Both the position numbers and the translations under genes were made by a program. 64,000 bases of DNA from Achromobacter agilis (GTDB lineage Bacteria; Pseudomonadota; Gammaproteobacteria; Burkholderiales; Burkholderiaceae_B): positions 1 to 64,000 of the forward strand of contig NZ_UFQB01000018.1 in assembly GCF_900496965.1 (NCBI RefSeq), written 5' to 3'. Below, one piece after another: positions 1 through 7,227 of this stretch (positions are counted from its first letter, which is position 1; each line of letters starts with the position of its first letter). Under the pieces are notes generated by a model, which did not search any database, was not told the DNA's origin, and was given only the letters and a program-made list of their open reading frames with translations.

Positions 1-95
1 TTCACATTGGCGATATCCACGCCAGTCTGATCAGACTTGACGCGCACCTTGACGTTGTAGTCAACGACGCGCTTGACCGGCACCAGCACTCTCAT
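1..95 (-). CDS. etfB: Electron transfer flavoprotein beta subunit, N-terminal fragment
   Basis: Only the first 31 residues lie in the window; the gene runs off the left edge. The start reads [20 protein letters not shown], the typical N-terminus of proteobacterial EtfB. EtfB with EtfA forms the soluble FAD/AMP flavoprotein that takes electrons from acyl-CoA dehydrogenases and passes them to ETF-ubiquinone oxidoreductase. A good ribosome site (GCAAGGAGCT on the minus strand) precedes the ATG. Its position next to a cluster with two acyl-CoA dehydrogenases fits its role, although EtfAB serves the whole cell. The gene points away from the IclR gene's 3' end with about 90 bases between. Confidence 0.9.
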   Translation of the reverse strand, partial: MRVLVPVKRVVDYNVKVRVKSDQTGVDIANV

Positions 96-184
96 GCAAT
101 AGCTCCTTGCTCAAATGAACCCCAGGCCGCGATGCCGGCAGGGGGGTGATTCCTCGACGCCGATACCGGCCGCCAACTGCGGGC

Positions 185-1006
185 TTACGCCTCGCCTTCT
201 TTCGATTCCGCCTGCAGCTCGGCCTGGATATCGCGCACCGTGTTGGTCAGTATCTCGATCTTCTCTCGGAGAAAACTGCCCGCCAGGCGTTTTCTCAAGG
301 CCGAAATGCTCAATGCCCCAACGGGCAAGCCATGCCGGTCGAAGATCGGCATGGCCAGCGACAGGATTTCCTGCACTTCGAGCACTTCATTGATGAAGTA
401 GCCCTTTTTGCGGGCATGCGCGATGTGCTCCCACATGGTGGCGACATCGAACCTTGGATAGTCGCGCTCCAGCCGCAGCTTGTTTGCCTGGTAGATGCGT
501 TCGATCTCGTCATCCTCGAAGCAACTCAACAAGGCAACCGCGCCGCCGCCTACGTTCAAGGGCCGGTGCCGGCCGACGTCCGTAACGAAGGCCTTGACCG
601 GGTACGCGCCTTCGGCGCGCGCCGCGCAGACGCCGTCGAAGCCTGACCGTATGGTCAGGAAGACCGTATCGCCCGTCGCTTCGGCCACCCGCTGCAGAAA
701 GGGTAGGCAGACGTCCCGCAGGTCGAACTGCGGCGCCGCCGCCAAGCCCATTTCGTAGACCAGCGACCCCAGGAAGTACTTCTTGGTCCGGCTGTCCTGG
801 CGGACCAGGCGTTCCGTGACCAGGGCCTGCAAGATCCTGTGCGCGGTCGGGCGCGAGAAATCGGCGGCCTTGTACAGATCCACCAGCCGCATTCCCGTGC
901 GATTGTTCGTGGTGATCAGCGTCAGCAGCTTCGCGCAGCGATGGATCATCTGCGTGCCGGTGCGGCCTTCGTCGGTGGCCTCATTATCCTCGAACCTTGC
1001 GTGCAT
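185..1006 (-). CDS. IclR-family transcriptional regulator (left)
   Basis: 273 residues with an N-terminal winged helix-turn-helix (about residues 18-80, with RPTAHRILQAL as the recognition region) and a C-terminal effector domain containing GDTVFLTIRSG and RPLNVGGGAVALL, both typical of IclR proteins. The frame stays open far upstream, but the ATG at 1006 is chosen because TTCAGGAGG sits just before it and the DNA-binding domain begins directly after. It is divergent from the thiolase-like gene at 1130 and probably controls it. It is clearly paralogous to the IclR gene at 14762 (shared stretches such as GMRL, PTAHRILQ, VRQD, TGDTVFLTIRSGFDG, RPLNVGGG). The ligand is unknown; a cluster intermediate is a fair inference. 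Confidence 0.92.
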   Translation of the reverse strand: MHARFEDNEATDEGRTGTQMIHRCAKLLTLITTNNRTGMRLVDLYKAADFSRPTAHRILQALVTERLVRQDSRTKKYFLGSLVYEMGLAAAPQFDLRDVCLPFLQRVAEATGDTVFLTIRSGFDGVCAARAEGAYPVKAFVTDVGRHRPLNVGGGAVALLSCFEDDEIERIYQANKLRLERDYPRFDVATMWEHIAHARKKGYFINEVLEVQEILSLAMPIFDRHGLPVGALSISALRKRLAGSFLREKIEILTNTVRDIQAELQAESKEGEA

Positions 1007-1129
1007 TGCATCCTCCTGAATCTCACTTTGTAGACTTTTGCTTGTGGTCAAAACCATGGATCCGCCTAGATAATGGTGAAACGATATCCAGTTTTGAAAA
1101 AATAGTCCACATTGAGGGAGATTGATCAG
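1007..1129. promoter_or_regulatory. Divergent control region between IclR and the thiolase-like gene
   Basis: A 123-base, relatively AT-rich gap between divergent genes. It contains TGGT-N4-ACCA at 1045-1056 and a TAGTCCA half-site at 1103-1109. The same half-site occurs in the inverted repeat in front of the second IclR gene (14656-14678). Operator function is inferred from position only; no clear -35/-10 pair was assigned. Confidence 0.4.
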
Positions 1130-2311
1130 GTGACAACCGATACCTTGGACACCAGCACATCCGGCATTTCCGCCGTGGTGGGCATAGGCCACACCGATTG
1201 GGTGGAAGACCACAAGCGCGTGCGCAATGGCGAGAAGCCGCATGACTCCTATGGCTATGCCGCCCTGGCGTTCAAGCGGGCGCTGGATGACGCCGGCATT
1301 TCGCGCGACGAGGTCGATGGGCTGATCGTCGGCCCCACCACGGCGTATGAGCGCATGGGAGAGATCCTGAACATCGATCCCCGCTGGGGCGGGCAGGCGG
1401 ATGCCGTCCAGGCCGTGTTCCAGGCGGTCATGGCGATCAAGTCGGGCATGGCCGAAGTCGTGGCCCTGGTATACGGCAACGACCAACGCTCGGCCGCGGT
1501 GCAGTACGGCGGGCCGGAAGCGATGGGCGGCGGGTCTTTCCTGTCGTACGTCTATCACAGCCCCTGGGGCCTGACGTCGCAGGGCGCGCTGTATGCGCTG
1601 ATGTTCCAGCGCTACAAGCAATTGCACGGAATCGGCGACAGCGACCTCGGACAGGTCGCCGTGGGCCAGCGCCAGTGGGCCAGCCTGAACCCGAACGCGA
1701 TCATGCGCAACAAGCCGCTCAGCCTGGACGACTATCTTGCCGCGCCGTACATCGCCGAGCCGCTGCGCATGAACGACTACTGCCTCATCAACGACGGCGG
1801 CGTAGCCCTCATCATCATGGAAGCCAGCCGTGCCCGCCGCCTCGCCAATAACAAGGCGGTGACCATCCACGGCCTGGGCCGCAGCGACCTCAACCATCAC
1901 GCCACCAGCCTTGGGCCGCGCCTGATGGACTTTTACCTTCCCGCGCAACGCGGCGCGGCCGAGCAGGTATATGCGGCCGCCGGCATCGGCCCCAAGGACA
2001 TCGATGCCCTGATGGTGTACGACAGCTTCAGCCCGCACATCTTCTTCGCGCTGGAGGGCTTTGGCTTCTGCAAGCCGGGTGAAGCCGCGAAGTTCATCGC
2101 CGACAACGGCATCGGCGTCGGCGGCAAGCTGCCCGTCAACACGCACGGCGGCCACATCTCGGAATCGTACATGCAGGGCTGGAACCACCAGATCGAGGCC
2201 GTGCGGCAGGCGCGCGGAAAAGAAGGGAAGCGGCAAGTGCCTGACTGCCGCTTCGTGCAGTATGTGTCGGACGTCGCTGGCAAGGCCATGTCCATTATTT
2301 ATGGACAGTGA
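1130..2311 (+). CDS. Thiolase-fold protein of the SCP2/Ltp2 type, lacking the nucleophilic Cys
   Basis: About 393 residues. The GTG start at 1130 is preferred because GAGGGAG lies about 9 bases upstream; a TTG at 1112 overlaps that site. The C-terminus has VNTHGGHISESYMQG followed by EAVRQARG, the pattern of SCP2-type thiolases and of Ltp2-type retro-aldolases. At the position of the catalytic Cys of true thiolases (usually CxSG), residues 86-92 read WGGQADA, so Gln seems to replace Cys. The family includes retro-aldolases that work with a DUF35 partner, and a DUF35 gene follows directly (stop at 2311, next ATG 2326). A C-C cleaving aldolase or other non-thiolytic enzyme is therefore more likely than acetyltransferase. 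The substrate is unknown. Confidence 0.85.
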   Translation: MTTDTLDTSTSGISAVVGIGHTDWVEDHKRVRNGEKPHDSYGYAALAFKRALDDAGISRDEVDGLIVGPTTAYERMGEILNIDPRWGGQADAVQAVFQAVMAIKSGMAEVVALVYGNDQRSAAVQYGGPEAMGGGSFLSYVYHSPWGLTSQGALYALMFQRYKQLHGIGDSDLGQVAVGQRQWASLNPNAIMRNKPLSLDDYLAAPYIAEPLRMNDYCLINDGGVALIIMEASRARRLANNKAVTIHGLGRSDLNHHATSLGPRLMDFYLPAQRGAAEQVYAAAGIGPKDIDALMVYDSFSPHIFFALEGFGFCKPGEAAKFIADNGIGVGGKLPVNTHGGHISESYMQGWNHQIEAVRQARGKEGKRQVPDCRFVQYVSDVAGKAMSIIYGQ

Positions 2312-2325
2312 AGGAGGCTCGCACC

Positions 2326-2718
2326 ATGAAAAAGAATCCCCGCTTGTACTCTCCCTACGATGCGCCGATGTGGGAAAGCATCGCCGAAGGCCAGATGAAG
2401 CTGCAGCGCTGCTCCGAGTCCGGCGTATTCCGCTACCCGCCGGGCCCGATGTGCCCCGTCAGCCTCAGCATGGAATATGAATGGACGCCCATTTCGGGCA
2501 ACGCCAAGGTCATTGCCTGGACCGTGTTCCATCGCCAGTATCTACCAGCCTATCCGGCGCCTCACCTGGTGGTTGCCGTGCAGCTCGAGGAAGGCCCCAT
2601 CATGGTTTCCTACATGGACCATGCGGACCTGGACAAGATCGAGCTCGATACGCCGGTCAAGATGGTCTATGCCGATCATCCCGACGGCTACCGCGTGCCG
2701 AAGTTCGCGCTGAATTGA
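2326..2718 (+). CDS. DUF35 / OB-fold protein with partial zinc ribbon, partner of the thiolase-like protein
   Basis: 130 residues, ATG 2326 with AAGGAGG ending 8 bases upstream; an in-frame GTG at 2308 overlaps the previous stop and lacks its own site. DUF35 proteins carry an N-terminal rubredoxin-like zinc ribbon and a C-terminal OB fold, and form complexes with SCP2/Ltp2-type thiolases (for example ChsH2 with Ltp2, BbsA with BbsB). Here the ribbon is degenerate: the two CxxC pairs read CSES (residues 29-32) and CPVS (43-46), so only two of four Cys remain. It probably stabilises or activates the protein at 1130. The pair is likely one operon, ended by the hairpin at 2731-2765. Confidence 0.85.
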   Translation: MKKNPRLYSPYDAPMWESIAEGQMKLQRCSESGVFRYPPGPMCPVSLSMEYEWTPISGNAKVIAWTVFHRQYLPAYPAPHLVVAVQLEEGPIMVSYMDHADLDKIELDTPVKMVYADHPDGYRVPKFALN

Positions 2719-2730
2719 AGGCCCCGATGC

Positions 2731-2770
2731 AAACCCGCCGTGCGCCTGAGGCGCGCGGCGGGTTTGTGTT
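2731..2770 (+). terminator. Rho-independent terminator after the DUF35 gene
   Basis: A perfect 10-base stem AAACCCGCCG / CGGCGGGTTT (2731-2740, 2756-2765), extended by an inner GCGCC-TGA-GGCGC stem, and followed by GTGTTTTT on the plus strand. It lies between the convergent DUF35 gene and the iron-ADH-like gene. Confidence 0.8.
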
Positions 2771-2786
2771 TTTCAAGCCGGCCGGA

Positions 2787-3977
2787 TCAGGTCGATTCCA
2801 GGAGAATGGCCCGCAGGCGGTCCCGGTGCCGACTCAACTCGCGCGAGCGATCGGCGTTGAAGTTGAACAAGGAGGATGCCAGGGCCTGTTCGAGATTCTG
2901 TTCCGACACGCCTTCCAGCCGGCCGGGCAGGCCCAGTCCCTGGGTCAGCGATTGCACGGCCGCTATCACGCATTCGGGCCTGGCCGCTTCGGCCGCCGGC
3001 AGGCCCAGCGCGCGGCCCATCTGTCCGACGGCATCCGGACAGAGATCGGCGAAATGCCGCAGCGCGGGGGCCGTCAGCACGACATGGGTGGCGCCCTGGT
3101 CCAGATGCGGAACGCAATTGAACAGGGCGGCGCCCAGGGCATAGACCGAGCGGGCGATCCAGTGAGCGTCGAAGGGACGGCCGCCGTCGTCCTCGTCCCG
3201 ATTCTGCAGCAGGGCCGCGGCGCACATGTCCAGGCGCGCCTGGACATCGCCGCAATCCCGCATGCGAGGCAACGCCGCTTGCGCCAGCGTGTAGGCATGC
3301 AGCCGCGAAGCCTGGACCAGGGGGTTGGCCTGGCAGACCGCGCCGATGTTCATCAAGGCGCGCCAGAAAACGCCCAATCCGGTCGACAGTGCCAGGGAGG
3401 GCGGCGCGCTGGACAAGGCCTGCGCGTCCCAGAAAATGGCGGCGGGACGGGTCTTGGGATCGAAGAACTCCAGGCGCGGGCCGCCGTCGCTGCGCCGCAA
3501 GGCGGCGCCAGCCCGGTTCTGGGCCGAGGTCGCGGCGGTCAACACGTTGAAGATCGGCGGCTTGGGCCGCCGCAGCCGGGGGCTCACGGGCGCGCCCTGT
3601 TCGGGATATTGCGTCGCGAGCCGGGGCAGGTCCTCCGCCTCGCCCAGCGCCATCGCGATAACGCGGGTTCCCTTGAGAACGCTGCCCGCGCCGACGGCGA
3701 TGAGCAGGTCGGCCCGGCATGCAGCGGCCTGCCGGACGGCCTCCTGCACATCTTCCAGCGGCGCGTCCTTGCCGAGCCGGGTGTAGGCCCCCGCGAAGCC
3801 GTCGCCGAGCAGGTCACGTATCCGGCCGAGCAGGGGCGTGCGCGTCGCCACGGCGTTTCCGCACACGACGAACGCGCGCCGCGCGCCCAGCCGGGCGGCC
3901 TCGCGCGGCAACAGGTCCAGCGCGGCGTCTCCCGCGTGGATCCGGACACCGGCCGAAATCGAGGAAAACGCCATCAT
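2787..3977 (-). CDS. Degenerate iron-containing alcohol dehydrogenase / maleylacetate reductase homologue
   Basis: 396 residues; ATG 3977 follows AAGGAG at 8 bases. The whole protein follows the group III alcohol dehydrogenase plan: an N-terminal Rossmann half with AVGAGSVLKGT (95-104), and a helical C-terminal half. Several signature residues are changed: the usual GGGSxxD is GAGSVLK, the metal-binding DAxxH segment reads GVFWR (202-206), and the His of the HxLG motif is Tyr279. Only His291 of the expected metal ligands is clear. It may use another metal or none, or have a non-dehydrogenase role. It is the last gene of the minus-strand operon 9491-2787, 16 bases after the acyl-CoA dehydrogenase stop. 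Family membership is fairly sure; activity is not. Confidence 0.75.
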   Translation of the reverse strand: MMAFSSISAGVRIHAGDAALDLLPREAARLGARRAFVVCGNAVATRTPLLGRIRDLLGDGFAGAYTRLGKDAPLEDVQEAVRQAAACRADLLIAVGAGSVLKGTRVIAMALGEAEDLPRLATQYPEQGAPVSPRLRRPKPPIFNVLTAATSAQNRAGAALRRSDGGPRLEFFDPKTRPAAIFWDAQALSSAPPSLALSTGLGVFWRALMNIGAVCQANPLVQASRLHAYTLAQAALPRMRDCGDVQARLDMCAAALLQNRDEDDGGRPFDAHWIARSVYALGAALFNCVPHLDQGATHVVLTAPALRHFADLCPDAVGQMGRALGLPAAEAARPECVIAAVQSLTQGLGLPGRLEGVSEQNLEQALASSLFNFNADRSRELSRHRDRLRAILLEST

Positions 3978-3993
3978 GCCCAGCTCCTTTCCG

Positions 3994-5178
3994 TCAGGCC
4001 TCGGGAATGCCGCCGCGCAGCAGTTCGCGCGCCACGACCCAGCGGTGCACCTCGCTCGGACCTTCCACGATGCGCATGACGCGGCACATCCGCGAGATGT
4101 ATTCCAGCGGCAATTCCTTCGATACGCCCATGCCGCCGAACAGCTGCATCGCCCGGTCGACCACGCGGGTAATCATCTCCGTGCCCTGTACCTTCACCAT
4201 CGAGCCGTCCAGGCGGACGTCCTTGCCGGCGTCCATCTTCCAGGCCATCTGGTAGACCATCAGGCGAACCATTTCGATTTCCTGGTAGCTGTCCGAAATC
4301 CACCATTGCACGGCCTGCCGGTCGGCCAGCGGCGCGCCGAAAGTCTGGCGGGTGTTGGCCTGCTCGATCATCATGTTCAGGCAGCGGGTGGCCAGGCCAA
4401 GGCAGCGCGAGGCGATCTCCAGGCGGCGCACGCCCAGGCGCTTGGACAAGGGAGCGAAACCCGCGCCCACTTCGCCCAGCACCTGGCTGTCATCGAGCTC
4501 GACGTTGTCGAACACCACCTCGTAAGGGTGATATTCGCCGATCATCGGGAACGACGTCGGGATACTCATGCCGGGCGTGCCCTTGTCGACCAGGAATGCC
4601 GTGAATTTGGCGCGCTTGTCGGCCGCCGCGTCCGTCACGGCCATCACGATCATGAAATCGGCCCGGCGCGCGCCGCTGATCCACAACTTGGTGCCGTTGA
4701 GCACCCATTTGCCATTCTTGCGCTCGGCGCGCGTCTTGATGGCGGCGGCGTCGGAGCCCGCGCCGGGTTCCGACAGGGCCAGGCAGCTTTTCTTTTCACC
4801 GCGCGAATACGGAAGCAGGTAACGGTCCACCTGATCGCCCTTGCACAATTCCTTGAGCATGAACAGATTCGGGCTTTCCGGCGGCAGCACGAACGGCACG
4901 ATGCTGTTCTTGAGCTGCTCGATCACCAGGCACTTGGTCAGCATGCCCAGGTCCTGGCCGCCGAATTCCTCCGGCACGTCGATGCCCCAAAGGCCGATGC
5001 TGCGCGCCTTTTCCTGCAGCGTGGCTTCCAGCTCGGGCGGAATGAGGGCGGTGTCGGCAAAGCCGCGCTCGGCTTCGCGGCGGATGATCAATGCTTCGTG
5101 GGGAACCAGTTCCTCCTGGACGAAGCGCGCTACGGTATCGCGCACCATGCGCGACGAATCGGGTAATTCAAAATCCAA
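3994..5178 (-). CDS. Acyl-CoA dehydrogenase (first copy)
   Basis: 394 residues, full length for the family. FAD and substrate motifs are visible: SEPGAGSDAA, GAPLADRQAVQWWI, LFGGMGVSKE and EGPSEVHRWV; the first Glu of the last motif sits where many members keep the catalytic base. It would oxidise an acyl-CoA to the 2,3-enoyl-CoA and give electrons to ETF. It lies between enoyl-CoA hydratase (24 bases) and the iron-ADH-like gene (16 bases) in one operon. It is strikingly similar to the protein at 11977-13164, pointing to an intra-cluster duplication. The substrate is unknown; a branched or substituted dicarboxyl-CoA is a guess from context. Confidence 0.93.
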   Translation of the reverse strand: MDFELPDSSRMVRDTVARFVQEELVPHEALIIRREAERGFADTALIPPELEATLQEKARSIGLWGIDVPEEFGGQDLGMLTKCLVIEQLKNSIVPFVLPPESPNLFMLKELCKGDQVDRYLLPYSRGEKKSCLALSEPGAGSDAAAIKTRAERKNGKWVLNGTKLWISGARRADFMIVMAVTDAAADKRAKFTAFLVDKGTPGMSIPTSFPMIGEYHPYEVVFDNVELDDSQVLGEVGAGFAPLSKRLGVRRLEIASRCLGLATRCLNMMIEQANTRQTFGAPLADRQAVQWWISDSYQEIEMVRLMVYQMAWKMDAGKDVRLDGSMVKVQGTEMITRVVDRAMQLFGGMGVSKELPLEYISRMCRVMRIVEGPSEVHRWVVARELLRGGIPEA

Positions 5179-5202
5179 TTTCTTCTCCTGGTGTTCTTTG
5201 GT

Positions 5203-5979
5203 CTAGCGGCCTTGGTAGACGGGCGGACGCTTTTCCTGGAAGGCGCGCCGTCCTTCGATGCGGTCTTCCGTATCGCGCAGCAGGCCAAACACATAGCGTT
5301 CGTTGTCCAGAGCGGCCGGCAGGGGCATGTCGGCGCCGCTGGTAACCAGGCGCTTGATCGACCGCACCGACAAGGGCGCGTTCCGCGCAATGCGCAGCGC
5401 GATCTCGCGCGCCGTGGGCAGCAACTCCGCGCGGCTGACCACCTTGCTGACCAGGCCGGTGCGCAGGGCTTCGGCCGCATCCACGCGATCTCCGGTCAGC
5501 AGCATCAGCATCGCGTTGGATGCGCCGATCGCCCGCGGCAGGCGCTGCGTGCCGCCGGCACCCGGGATGCTGCCGATGCGGACTTCGGACAGCGCGAAAA
5601 TCGCGTTGTCCGAGGCGACGCGGATATCGCAGGCGAGCGCAAGCTCCATGCCGCCGCCCATCGCATAACCGTTGATGGCGCAGATCAGGGGCTTATCGGT
5701 ATCCAGGCCTTCCAGCAGATGGTCGGAGTACGCGCGGCCGAACGTCAGTTCGGCGAAGCTCTCCTTGGGAGGCATGGTCTTCTTCAGGTCGGAGCCGGTG
5801 CAAAAGGCCTTGTCCCCGGCGCCGGTCAGGATGGCGACTCGGATGTCGTCGTCCTCCTTGATGCGTTTCCAGGCCGCGTGCAGCTGGTTCCGCATTTCGG
5901 GGTCGATGCTGTTCATGGCCTCGGGGCGATTCAGGGTCAGCGTGGCGATATGGTCCTGGACGGCAATATCTAGTGCCAT
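5203..5979 (-). CDS. Enoyl-CoA hydratase/isomerase family protein
   Basis: 258 residues, the usual crotonase length. The oxyanion-hole region, the first catalytic Glu in GGGMELALACD and the second in ALSEVRIGSIPGAGG are all present, so hydratase chemistry is likely. ATG 5979 is preceded by AGAGG on the minus strand. It would hydrate the enoyl-CoA made by a neighbouring acyl-CoA dehydrogenase. Its tight spacing to the CoA-transferase upstream (42 bases) and to the dehydrogenase downstream (24 bases) supports one operon. No 3-hydroxyacyl-CoA dehydrogenase follows in the cluster, which suggests that the hydration product is cleaved rather than oxidised. Confidence 0.93.
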   Translation of the reverse strand: MALDIAVQDHIATLTLNRPEAMNSIDPEMRNQLHAAWKRIKEDDDIRVAILTGAGDKAFCTGSDLKKTMPPKESFAELTFGRAYSDHLLEGLDTDKPLICAINGYAMGGGMELALACDIRVASDNAIFALSEVRIGSIPGAGGTQRLPRAIGASNAMLMLLTGDRVDAAEALRTGLVSKVVSRAELLPTAREIALRIARNAPLSVRSIKRLVTSGADMPLPAALDNERYVFGLLRDTEDRIEGRRAFQEKRPPVYQGR

Positions 5980-6021
5980 GGTCTATCCTCTTTGTGTATA
6001 CGTTCAAATGGAGGCGCGGCC

Positions 6022-7227
6022 TCAGGCCAGCACGCCTTCCGCGCTCAATTTCTCGATCGCCGCATCGTCCAGCCCCAGCAGCTCCCGGCAGATTTCGGCT
6101 GTGTGCTGGCCCAGCAGCGGGGCGGGGGAAGACGGTTCGGAATACGCGTGCGAAAAGCGGTAGGGCGGCGAGTTATAGGTGCTGGGCCCCATTTCCGGAT
6201 GGTTCAGCGTCACCCAGTGGCCGCGGGCGTCCAGTTGCGGGTCGTTCACCACGTCGCGGGCGTCGTAGACGGCCCCGGCCGGCACGCCGGCGTCCTGCAA
6301 GGCCTGCGTGAGGCCCGACATGTCTTGCGTTGCCGTGCGCTTCGCCACTTCGGCGTCGATGGCTTCGCGCTGCCGCAGTCTCCCCTGCATGGTGGCCCAA
6401 TCGGTCTCTGCGGCAAGGCCCAGCACCGACGCCAGCCCTTGCCATTGGGCGTCGTCACAGACTTCGATGGCGATCCAGCGATCGTCTCCGGCGCAGGGAT
6501 AGACGCCGCTGGGGGCATGGCCCGGCCTTGCATTGCCGTGGCGGGAGTCGATGGCGCCGTTGACCAGGTAGTTCATCAGGGAAGGCCCGATGAAGGCCAA
6601 GGTGGGCTCCATCTGCGCCAGGTCTATGAACTGGCCGCGTCCGGTCCGGCGCTGATGGCGCAGCGCCGCCAGGATGGCGAACGCCGTGTGGCCGGGATTG
6701 GGAATGTGGTCGGGATAGTTCGTGCCGGTTCCGGCAGGCTCGCGGTCGGGCAGGCCCGTCATGTGCTGTAACCCCGTCAGCGCGGCGATCGTCAGGCCGT
6801 AGCCCAGATCGGCCTTTTCGGGGCCCTCGGCCCCTTGCATGGACATCGAGGCATATACGATGCGTTCGGACAGGGACCGGACCACGTCGTAGCCCAATCC
6901 CAGCTTGTCCATCACCCCGGGAGTGAAATTGTTCGTCACCAGGTGGGCGTCGGCGATCAGGCGCCTGGCCATGTCCAGGCCGCGCGGATCCTTGACGTTC
7001 AATGTGATGCTGCGCTTGCTGGAATTGCGGTCCGCGAAATAGCCGCTACGGTTGACGCCGGGCTTGCCGTCCTTGAACGGCTTCGTCACCCGCAGCGTAT
7101 CCAGGCGCTGGGAGGATTCGATCTTGATCACGTCCGCGCCCAGGTCGGCCAGGATCTTGGTCGTATACGACCCCGCGCCTATCCACGAAAAATCGATGAC
7201 GCGCACACCTGCCAATAATGATCTCAT
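6022..7227 (-). CDS. Class III (CaiB/BaiF) CoA-transferase, subunit with likely catalytic Asp
   Basis: 401 residues from ATG 7227, which overlaps the upstream gene's stop (ATGA, 7224-7227). CaiB/BaiF features include ADLGADVIKIE near the N-terminus, TNNFTPGVMDKLGL, and YPDHIPNPGHTAF; that Asp, 26 residues before the conserved GQ, fits the catalytic Asp that carries the acyl and CoA intermediates. It transfers CoA between a donor such as succinyl-CoA and a carboxylic acid. The overlap with a second class III gene lacking this Asp suggests a heteromeric enzyme, comparable to the BbsE/BbsF pair of benzylsuccinate CoA-transferase. Alternative longer starts upstream would lie inside the neighbour. 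Confidence 0.9.
   Translation of the reverse strand: MRSLLAGVRVIDFSWIGAGSYTTKILADLGADVIKIESSQRLDTLRVTKPFKDGKPGVNRSGYFADRNSSKRSITLNVKDPRGLDMARRLIADAHLVTNNFTPGVMDKLGLGYDVVRSLSERIVYASMSMQGAEGPEKADLGYGLTIAALTGLQHMTGLPDREPAGTGTNYPDHIPNPGHTAFAILAALRHQRRTGRGQFIDLAQMEPTLAFIGPSLMNYLVNGAIDSRHGNARPGHAPSGVYPCAGDDRWIAIEVCDDAQWQGLASVLGLAAETDWATMQGRLRQREAIDAEVAKRTATQDMSGLTQALQDAGVPAGAVYDARDVVNDPQLDARGHWVTLNHPEMGPSTYNSPPYRFSHAYSEPSSPAPLLGQHTAEICRELLGLDDAAIEKLSAEGVLA

Noticed and set aside
1007-2236. Long minus-strand open frame continuing upstream of the left IclR gene across the thiolase-like gene
   Set aside because: It is antisense to a clear coding gene, shows no family pattern, and a good ribosome site and family start exist at 1006.
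2787-3977. Maleylacetate reductase function
   Set aside because: The protein is of that superfamily, but metal and cofactor motifs are altered and no chlorocatechol or hydroxyquinol genes are nearby.
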